Source: an uncultured Porphyromonadaceae bacterium
Lineage (GTDB): Bacteria; Bacteroidota; Bacteroidia; Bacteroidales; Muribaculaceae
Direction: 5' to 3'
Assembly: GCA_900541555.1 (NCBI GenBank)
Contig: UQKE01000058.1
Span: forward strand, 1 to 11,996
Length of the DNA: 11,996 nt
Shown here: piece by piece, positions 6,561 through 11,996 of the stretch
How the letters are laid out: each line of letters begins with the position of its first letter
How positions within the stretch are numbered: position 1 is the stretch's first letter
The notes under the pieces: generated by a model
Database searches by the model: none
The model's input: the letters and a program-made list of their open reading frames with translations, nothing else
What the model was told of the DNA's origin: nothing
Position numbers and translations under genes: made by a program

Positions 6561-7769
6561 ATGTCCAACATTTATGACAACAGAAGAATTTGGAAAATCG
6601 TCTTTTTGGCGGTTTCAGTTGTCCTTGTTGCATTTTTCTTGCATGTTTCCAATAAATTGGTGGAGGATTTGTCCGTGCAGGAGCGCGAACGCATGGAAAT
6701 ATGGGCGAATGCCACGAAAGCGCTTGCGACGGCTCCCATTAATTCTTCCGACGCTTCGATGCAATCGGACGATATCGACTTTTATTTGAGCATTATTCGC
6801 AATAACAACAATATTCCGGTGTTGCTTGTCGATGATAGCGACAATATTTTGATGTATCGGAATTTCCGTCTTCCCGACCCTGTCGACACGCTGATGCAGG
6901 GCGACCTGACGAAGGCCAATGAGGAATATCTTGCAGGCAAGTTGCGGGCATTGAAAAACACGCGCAACCATATCCCAATTGCCATCGACAGCCTTACGAC
7001 GCAACATTTGTACTACGAAGATTCCACGTTGTTGACAAATATGTCCTATTTCCCGAAGATTCAGCTCGGCGTCATGATTATTTTTGTGTTGATTGTCTAT
7101 TTTGCCGTGATGAGCACAAAAAAGGCAGAGCAAAACAAAGTGTGGGTGGGGCTTTCGAAGGAAACGGCCCATCAATTGGGCACGCCTATTTCGTCGTTGA
7201 TGGCATGGGTGCAGATGCTTGAATCGTCGGGTGTCGACAAAGAAATGGTCGACGACATGGACAAGGACGTGAACAGGCTTTCGGTGATTGCCGACCGGTT
7301 TTCGAAGATCGGTTCGAAGCCGGAAATGGAGTTGGCCTATTTGTGTGAATCGGTCAGCGCAGGACTTGAATACATGCGTTCCCGAATATCTTCCAATGTG
7401 AAGCTCGACATTCGGTTTCCTGCCGACGATTGCGGCGTTCGTTTGTGCCGTCCGTTGTTTGAATGGGTTATGGAGAATTTGTGCAAAAACGCTGTCGATG
7501 CCATGCAAGGGAAAGGGCGGATAGACGTGGTTGTCGGGCACGACAAGAAAACGGCTTATATTGAAGTGTGCGATACCGGAAAAGGCATTGCGCGGAAAAA
7601 TTTCAAAACGGTTTTCAGCCCGGGATATACGACCAAGAAGCGCGGTTGGGGATTGGGCTTGACGCTTGCCAAACGAATCATAGAAGAATATCATGGCGGC
7701 AAGATTTATGTGAAATCGTCGGAAATAGGCGTGGGCACTACGTTCAGGATTGAATTGCCGATGGCGTAA
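6561..7769 (+). CDS. Membrane sensor histidine kinase, no adjacent response regulator
   Basis: This is a two-component sensor kinase of 402 residues. A first membrane helix (about 12-29) is followed by a periplasmic sensor region of about 135 residues (31-165, no family recognised) and a second helix (about 167-184). The HisKA dimerisation domain has its phosphoacceptor His204 in KETAHQLGTPISSLMAW, a form common in Bacteroidota kinases. The ATP-binding domain has the N box ENLCKNAVDAM (305-315), G1 DTGKGI (338-343), the F box around FSPGYTTK (352-359) and G2 GWGLGL (362-367). All catalytic boxes look intact. The frame is open back to a TTG at 6555, but ATG 6561 is the likely start. No response regulator gene is in the window, so the partner and signal are unknown. 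It follows the HAD gene after 40 bases and ends 60 bases before the terminase gene. Confidence 0.93.
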   Translation: MSNIYDNRRIWKIVFLAVSVVLVAFFLHVSNKLVEDLSVQERERMEIWANATKALATAPINSSDASMQSDDIDFYLSIIRNNNNIPVLLVDDSDNILMYRNFRLPDPVDTLMQGDLTKANEEYLAGKLRALKNTRNHIPIAIDSLTTQHLYYEDSTLLTNMSYFPKIQLGVMIIFVLIVYFAVMSTKKAEQNKVWVGLSKETAHQLGTPISSLMAWVQMLESSGVDKEMVDDMDKDVNRLSVIADRFSKIGSKPEMELAYLCESVSAGLEYMRSRISSNVKLDIRFPADDCGVRLCRPLFEWVMENLCKNAVDAMQGKGRIDVVVGHDKKTAYIEVCDTGKGIARKNFKTVFSPGYTTKKRGWGLGLTLAKRIIEEYHGGKIYVKSSEIGVGTTFRIELPMA

Positions 7770-7813
7770 GGTTACGTTTCCCGAAATATCGCGAGGCGGG
7801 TGGGATGCAGCGG

Positions 7814-7821
7814 TATTTTTG
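7814..7821 (+). promoter_or_regulatory. Possible -7 element just before the terminase gene
   Basis: TATTTTTG (7814-7821) is an exact match to the consensus TAnnTTTG. It ends 8 bases before the ATG at 7830, so transcription from it would give an almost leaderless mRNA. There is no TTTG at the expected -33 spacing, and T-rich matches of this kind occur by chance, so support is weak. If real, it would separate the terminase gene from the kinase and rule out the GTG start at 7800. Confidence 0.2.
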
Positions 7822-7829
7822 CGGAAAAA

Positions 7830-9719
7830 ATGGCACCTGAAAATCTGATACAAGAAAACGAACGGCGCAAAGAGGCTCGCGCTAGTGTCTACGACCCATT
7901 GAAGGGAAGGGGATGCTACGGCGAGCGCGTGGAAGTGAGATTGCCGGCGAGTCGGGGTGAAACGGTTTTTGTGCCGCGATCGATGATTGCCGACGACGCG
8001 TATCGGCCTCGTTTGTCACGACTTTCTTTCGATTTGTTGCGCATGAAGCATGATTTTGAATTTTGGTGTGCTGCTTGTGTCGTTGTCAAAGACAAGACAG
8101 GCTACGCCGATATTCCGTTGGTTTTGAATCGCCCGCAACGTCGGATTTTTGTCGCGCTGGAAAGCCGGCGCGTGGCAGGATTGCCGATGCGGTTGATATT
8201 GCTGAAAGCCCGTCAATGCGGGGGCTCCACGGTTGTGCAGATGTATATGGCTTGGATTCAGCTGCTTTTGCGCGACAATTGGCACAGTCTCATTTGCGCG
8301 CATGTCAAAGACGCGGCTGCAACTATCAAAGGCATGATGGCGAAGTTGCTTGCCAATTATCCCGAACGTTATTTGCCGGCAGGAGAAAAGTGCTTGAAGC
8401 TGCGGAGCTTCGAAGGCAGCCGCGACACGTTCAGGATAGGGCAGCGCAACAATACGCTCACCATCAATTCGGCTGAAAATCAGGCTACGGCCCGAGGCAA
8501 GGACCTTGCCATGGCCCATTTGTCGGAAGCGGCTTTTTGGCGGACATCAGCGGGACACGATCCGAACGACGTAATTCGTTCGGTGGCCGGCTCGATTGCG
8601 CTTGCCGACCATACGTTGCTCGTTGTCGAAAGCACGGCGAACGGAACCGGCAATTTCTTTCATGAAGAATGGTTGCGCGCAGTGGCTGGGAAAAGCGACA
8701 AGTCGGCAGTATTCGTCCCATGGCATGAAAGTGAAATATATGTGTTGCCGGTTGCCGACGCAAAAGCCTTTTGGGAAACAGCCGACAGCTACGAACTGCA
8801 TTTGTGGGACATGGGATTGACGCTCGAACAAATTGCATGGTATCGTGCCAAAAGCAGGGAATATGCATCGCGCCGTGCCATGCAAGCGGAATATCCCACG
8901 ACGCCCGACGAAGCCTTTTCATGTACCGACAAAGGCGTTTTCGATGCCGATGCGGCGGCGCGGTTGCGGCAAGATTGTCGCGAACCGTTGGCGACAGGGG
9001 AGATTTTGGGCGATGCGGTCGTGGGGATGAGCGCATTGCACGCCGTTCGGTTTTCGGCAAGCAGCACGGGACAGTTGAAAATATGGAGCTTCCCGAAGGC
9101 GCAGGCGCGCTATGTCGTGGTTGTCGACATCGGCGGCAGAAGCGAAAGCAGTGATTACAGCGTCATTGCCGTTGTTGCTCGCGCAGGGGAACGGCAACGG
9201 CCGGAAGTGGTCGCGCAATGGCGCGGACACACGGATCATGATTTCTTGGCATGGAAAGCAGCGCAAATAGCGTGCTACTATAATCGGGCTCTTTTGGTGA
9301 TCGAAAGCAATACGATAGAGACGGAGCGGACCGAGGGCGACAATTCCGGTTTCATTCTCGACGAGATTGCCGATGCCTATCCGAACATGTACTATCGGCA
9401 AACGTTCGACAAATTGTCGGGGCGCTGCGTGTCACATATCGGATTTCATACAAATCGTTCGACGAAACCTCTCATCGTGAATCGCCATATCGCTTGCGTG
9501 CGCGACGGCGGCTACGTGGAGCGCGACAATGAAGCCGTCAACGAGCATCTTTCGTATGAGCGGAAGCCGAATGGATCTTTCGGCGCGAAAGAAGGGAGGC
9601 ACGACGATATTTTAATGACTCGGTGCATAGGGCTTTTTGTCATTGAAGAAACGTCGGGCAATGCGAATTGCGATGTTGCAGCCTTAAAAAGACCGGCCTC
9701 ATCAAAAAAAATATCATGA
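7830..9719 (+). CDS. Phage-type terminase large subunit (TerL), standing alone
   Basis: The 629-residue product has the two-domain plan of phage packaging motors, a translocating ATPase followed by an RNase H/RuvC-like nuclease. The ATPase part shows a Walker A-like loop KARQCGGST (126-134) whose lysine is at the front and not in the canonical GKS/T place, a Walker B-like strand AMAHLSEAAFW (227-237, Glu233 as likely catalytic residue) and a coupling motif VVESTANG (265-272). The nuclease part shows metal-binding candidates Asp433 in VVVVDIGG, Asp442 in SSDYSVIAVV, Glu492 in LLVIESN and Asp592/593 in GRHDDILM. Length is as expected for a complete TerL and no stop or frameshift is seen. A GTG at 7800 could add 10 residues; ATG 7830 is preferred. 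No small terminase, portal, capsid or integrase gene is nearby, and composition matches the neighbours, so it may be an old remnant or a domesticated gene. Confidence 0.85.
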   Translation: MAPENLIQENERRKEARASVYDPLKGRGCYGERVEVRLPASRGETVFVPRSMIADDAYRPRLSRLSFDLLRMKHDFEFWCAACVVVKDKTGYADIPLVLNRPQRRIFVALESRRVAGLPMRLILLKARQCGGSTVVQMYMAWIQLLLRDNWHSLICAHVKDAAATIKGMMAKLLANYPERYLPAGEKCLKLRSFEGSRDTFRIGQRNNTLTINSAENQATARGKDLAMAHLSEAAFWRTSAGHDPNDVIRSVAGSIALADHTLLVVESTANGTGNFFHEEWLRAVAGKSDKSAVFVPWHESEIYVLPVADAKAFWETADSYELHLWDMGLTLEQIAWYRAKSREYASRRAMQAEYPTTPDEAFSCTDKGVFDADAAARLRQDCREPLATGEILGDAVVGMSALHAVRFSASSTGQLKIWSFPKAQARYVVVVDIGGRSESSDYSVIAVVARAGERQRPEVVAQWRGHTDHDFLAWKAAQIACYYNRALLVIESNTIETERTEGDNSGFILDEIADAYPNMYYRQTFDKLSGRCVSHIGFHTNRSTKPLIVNRHIACVRDGGYVERDNEAVNEHLSYERKPNGSFGAKEGRHDDILMTRCIGLFVIEETSGNANCDVAALKRPASSKKIS

Positions 9720-9795
9720 CGATTAAACCATTTGCGGTTTGGATAGTCATAATGGTACAAAAACAATTATATAAAGCGATTTTTTGCAAAATATA

Positions 9796-9821
9796 CCCTG
9801 CCGCCGGATGGCTTTACAGGG
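9796..9821. other. Small hairpin in the gap after the terminase gene
   Basis: The gap 9720-9933 holds no gene. Within it CCCTG (9796-9800) pairs with CAGGG (9817-9821) around an inner GCC (9803-9805) / GGC (9810-9812) step with a 4-base loop. It lies 76 bases beyond the terminase stop and is followed by GATAG rather than a U-run, so it is at best a weak 3'-end structure. A 10-bp palindrome TTTTGCAAAA (9782-9791) lies just before it. Confidence 0.25.
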
Positions 9822-9873
9822 ATAGACAAGAGACAATCAGAACAGCGTAAAAACGAACAGGAGATTTTATGAA

Positions 9874-9910
9874 AACAAGAAGGAGCGTCAGGGCGACGCT
9901 CCTTCTTGTT
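9874..9910. terminator. Bidirectional terminator hairpin with a perfect 16-bp stem
   Basis: AACAAGAAGGAGCGTC (9874-9889) and its exact reverse complement (9895-9910) flank the 5-base loop AGGGC. It sits between convergent genes, 154 bases after the terminase stop and 23 bases beyond the acyl-CoA synthetase stop. On the minus strand the stem closes in a T-run (TGTTTTC), the better terminator context. On the plus strand it is followed by GTTGTTTG. It should stop transcription from both sides. Confidence 0.88.
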
Positions 9911-9933
9911 GTTTGACAACGCTTTCTCGCTGT

Positions 9934-11604
9934 TTATGCAGGGATTTTGCCTTTTGAGTCTTTTCCGCGAATTTCGACGCGGCGTATTTTTCCGCTGATC
10001 GTTTTTGGCAACTCGTCGACAAATTCCACGACACGCGGATATTTGTAGGGGGCTGTCGTATGTTTCACGTGGTTTTGAATTTCCTTTATCAGGTCTTCGC
10101 CCGCCTTGTCGCGATATTCCGGCGCTAGCACGATAGTGGCTTTCACCACCTGCCCACGGATTTCGTCGGGCACGCCGGTGACGGCGCATTCTACGACGGC
10201 CGGATGGGTCATCAATGCGCTTTCCACTTCAAATGGGCCTATGCGGTAGCCCGACGATTTGATAACGTCGTCTTTTCGCCCGATAAACCAAAAATAGCCG
10301 TCTTCGTCGCGCCATGCGATGTCGCCGGTGTGGTATATGCCGTCGTGCCACACTTTTTGAGTCAGTTCCGGATCGCGGTAGTATTCTTTGAATAATCCGA
10401 GCGGGCGGTTGTCGCCGGTGTGCACGACGATTTCTCCCTGTTCGCCATCTTCCGCCCAACGGCCGTCGTCGGTAAGCAGGTCAATGTCGTAGACTGGACC
10501 TTTTATTCCCATCGATCCCGGCTTGGGCGCCACCCATGGATAGGTGGCTACGGTGAGCGTCGTCTCGGTTTGCCCGAACCCTTCCATCAGGCGTATTCCG
10601 GTGAGCCGCAGCCATTCGTCGTAGACGCTGGGATTGAGCGCTTCGCCAGCAATGGTGCAGTATTTGAGGCAGGAAATGTCGAATTTCGTCAAATCTTCCC
10701 TGATAAGGAAACGGAACACCGTCGGAGGGGCGCAAAACGAAGTGATGCGGTAGTCGTGGATCATTTGCAAAACGTCTGCCGGCTTGAATTTCTCAAAATC
10801 GTAGACAAACACGTTGGCTCCGGCAATCCATTGCCCGTAGAGTTTTCCCCATACGGCTTTTCCCCATCCGGTGTCGGCGAGCGTCAGGTGGAGGCTGTCT
10901 TCGTGCAGATTGTGCCAAAACGAGCCTGTAATGATGTGACCCAACGGATAAGAAAAATCGTGGGCCACCATTTTGGGTTCGCCGGTTGTTCCCGAGGTGA
11001 AGTACATTAAGGAGATATCGTCGTTTGCATTGACAAATTCCGGACGTTTGAACGGTGCAGCTTCCGTGCATCCTTGCGTGAAATTCAGCCATCCTTCCGG
11101 CACATGTGGGCCTGTCGAAATGCAGTATTGCAGCGACGGGCATTTTGCTCGCGCTTCGTCGACGTGGGAAATCACTTCTTCGTCGCCGACGGCTACAATC
11201 GCTTTGATGTCGGCAGCGTTGCAGCGATACACGATGTCGTTGGCCGTCAGCAGGTGGGTGGCAGGGATGGTCACCGCTCCGATTTTATGAAGCGCGATGA
11301 TGGAAAACCAAAATTGGTAGCGGCGTTTCAGAATGAGCATCACCATGTCGCCTCTTCCGATCCCCAACGATGTGAAATAGGCAGCGGCTTTGTCGCTTTC
11401 CCGCTTGATGTCGGCGAAAGTGAATTGGATGCATTCGCCGTTTTCGTTCGTCCAAAGGAGCGCTTTCTTGTCGGGGGCGATGCGTGCCCATTCATCGACT
11501 ACGTCGTATCCGAAATTGAAATTGTCGGGAACGTTTACTTTGAAATTCGCCATGAAATCTTCATAGGAATCAAATTCTGTTTTGTTGAGAAACCTTTCCA
11601 GCAT
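9934..11604 (-). CDS. AMP-forming acyl-CoA synthetase (medium-chain/ACSM type)
   Basis: This adenylate-forming enzyme activates a carboxylic acid with ATP and CoA to give acyl-CoA, AMP and pyrophosphate. The 556-residue product has all core motifs: the phosphate loop FTSGTTGEPK (202-211), GFGQTETT (342-349), the hinge region YHTGDIAWRDEDGYFWFIGRKDD (425-446, Asp428 and Arg443 for ribose and hinge), and the C-terminal catalytic Lys539 in TISGKIRR. The overall sequence, with RCNAADIKAIV and the DTGWGKAVWGKLYGQW segment (244-259), resembles medium-chain and aryl-acid synthetases more than acetyl-CoA synthetase; the exact acid is not clear. The frame is open to a TTG at 11631 inside the cupin gene, but ATG 11604 gives the family N-terminus (MLERFLNKTEF) and leaves a clean 13-base gap, so the two genes form one transcript ending at the 9874-9910 terminator. 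Confidence 0.94.
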   Translation of the reverse strand: MLERFLNKTEFDSYEDFMANFKVNVPDNFNFGYDVVDEWARIAPDKKALLWTNENGECIQFTFADIKRESDKAAAYFTSLGIGRGDMVMLILKRRYQFWFSIIALHKIGAVTIPATHLLTANDIVYRCNAADIKAIVAVGDEEVISHVDEARAKCPSLQYCISTGPHVPEGWLNFTQGCTEAAPFKRPEFVNANDDISLMYFTSGTTGEPKMVAHDFSYPLGHIITGSFWHNLHEDSLHLTLADTGWGKAVWGKLYGQWIAGANVFVYDFEKFKPADVLQMIHDYRITSFCAPPTVFRFLIREDLTKFDISCLKYCTIAGEALNPSVYDEWLRLTGIRLMEGFGQTETTLTVATYPWVAPKPGSMGIKGPVYDIDLLTDDGRWAEDGEQGEIVVHTGDNRPLGLFKEYYRDPELTQKVWHDGIYHTGDIAWRDEDGYFWFIGRKDDVIKSSGYRIGPFEVESALMTHPAVVECAVTGVPDEIRGQVVKATIVLAPEYRDKAGEDLIKEIQNHVKHTTAPYKYPRVVEFVDELPKTISGKIRRVEIRGKDSKGKIPA

Positions 11605-11617
11605 GTTGGTTGCGCTT

Positions 11618-11971
11618 TTATGATTGAACAATTACGGCAATGAATTTAAGCGGTTCGTCGCCAATGGCGCGTAGCCCGTGGGGGCGGCGGGAGTCGAACA
11701 CGATGGTGTCGCCGGCGTGGAGCGTGATGGTTTTGCCGTCGATATGCATTTCCATGGTGCCCGATTCTATATAGTTGAGTTCTTCCCGTTCGTGAGAATC
11801 GAAATGGATTTCTTCATCGTTGTTGGGTGCAACTGTCACCAAAAACGGCTCCATGATTCGGCTGTCGAATCCGGCGGCAAGCGATTGGTATTGATACCAA
11901 TTCAGGCGTTCTACGCTTTTTCCGCAGCCTTTTCTTGTCACCCTTAATTCCGCAACACTATAGTTTAACAT
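11618..11971 (-). CDS. Cupin-domain protein, resembling an HTH-cupin regulator without its HTH
   Basis: The 117-residue product is a single cupin_2 beta-barrel. The first motif is HFDSHEREELNYIESG (56-71; His60, Glu63/64) and the second is GDTIVFDSRRPHGLRA (87-102; His98), giving plausible metal or ligand-binding residues. The stretch before it (VTRKGCGKSVERLNWYQYQSLAAGF, about 11-35, with MEPFLVTVAP after) looks like the linker and first strands that follow the helix-turn-helix domain in XRE-cupin regulators of about 180 residues. No HTH precedes it: an in-frame TAA lies two codons upstream of the ATG at 11971. It sits 13 bases upstream of the acyl-CoA synthetase gene, a pairing known for HTH-cupin regulators, so it probably senses a related ligand or is a remnant of such a regulator. 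Its own promoter would lie at or beyond the window edge (TTTG at 11993-11996 could be a -33 box). Confidence 0.85.
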   Translation of the reverse strand: MLNYSVAELRVTRKGCGKSVERLNWYQYQSLAAGFDSRIMEPFLVTVAPNNDEEIHFDSHEREELNYIESGTMEMHIDGKTITLHAGDTIVFDSRRPHGLRAIGDEPLKFIAVIVQS

Positions 11972-11996
11972 TATTTATAAGTGCCTGAGCAACAAA

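Noticed and set aside
6615..7853. A 412-codon minus-strand open frame across the histidine kinase
   Set aside because: It is a shadow of the kinase gene in composition and position, runs past the kinase end by chance, and shows no domain or start signal.
9764..9790. A promoter-like pair on the minus strand (TATAATTG at 9764-9771 and TTTG at 9787-9790)
   Set aside because: The spacer is 15 bases, too short for this promoter class, and it would only read antisense into the terminase 3' end.
9668..9850. A 60-codon plus-strand open frame overlapping the terminase end
   Set aside because: More than a third overlaps the terminase in another frame, the rest crosses a hairpin, and no promoter or motif supports it.
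11958..11996. A short open frame entering from the right edge on the minus strand (FVAQALINNVKL, stop at 11958-11960)
   Set aside because: Twelve codons are too few to distinguish a real gene end overlapping the cupin start from chance.

Overview
This window reads as a stretch of a Bacteroidota chromosome, most likely order Bacteroidales. Three things point that way: promoters of the Bacteroidota type (a -7 box TAnnTTTG with a -33 TTTG-like box, clearest at 452-483), the absence of Shine-Dalgarno sequences before nearly all starts, and the gene order yceD-rpmF-fabH-era-der followed by a minimal tatA-tatC pair. Base composition and codon choice look even across the window. I see no tRNA, rRNA, CRISPR array, insertion sequence, integrase or attachment site.

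Layout. At the left edge, 1-113 on the minus strand is the N-terminus of an exported protein. A gap of about 390 bases holds divergent promoters and no convincing gene. From 505 to 4598 runs a housekeeping cluster on the plus strand: the DUF177/YceD protein, ribosomal protein L32, beta-ketoacyl-ACP synthase III (FabH), and the ribosome-assembly GTPases Era and Der. Two strong inverted repeats lie between its genes, one before fabH (1245-1269) and one before era (2314-2353). A -7 element at 4631 probably starts a second unit: tatA, tatC and a Cof-type HAD hydrolase, each separated by 3 bases. A sensor histidine kinase follows (6561-7769) with no response regulator beside it. Next is an intact phage-type terminase large subunit gene (7830-9719) with no other phage gene near it.

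A hairpin terminator with a perfect 16-bp stem (9874-9910) separates the plus-strand genes from a minus-strand pair that converges on them. That pair is a short cupin protein (11618-11971), then an acyl-CoA synthetase of the medium-chain type (9934-11604). The cupin protein looks like the sensory half of an HTH-cupin regulator with the HTH half missing.

How the genes fit together. The first cluster joins ribosome production (L32, Era, Der) to the first condensation step of fatty acid synthesis (FabH). The tat pair supplies a TatA/TatC translocase without a TatB. The cupin and acyl-CoA synthetase probably form a small fatty-acid or aryl-acid activation unit in which the cupin senses a ligand. 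The item most worth following up is the lone, apparently functional terminase large subunit in a housekeeping neighbourhood. It is either a prophage remnant that has stayed intact or a domesticated DNA-translocating ATPase-nuclease.
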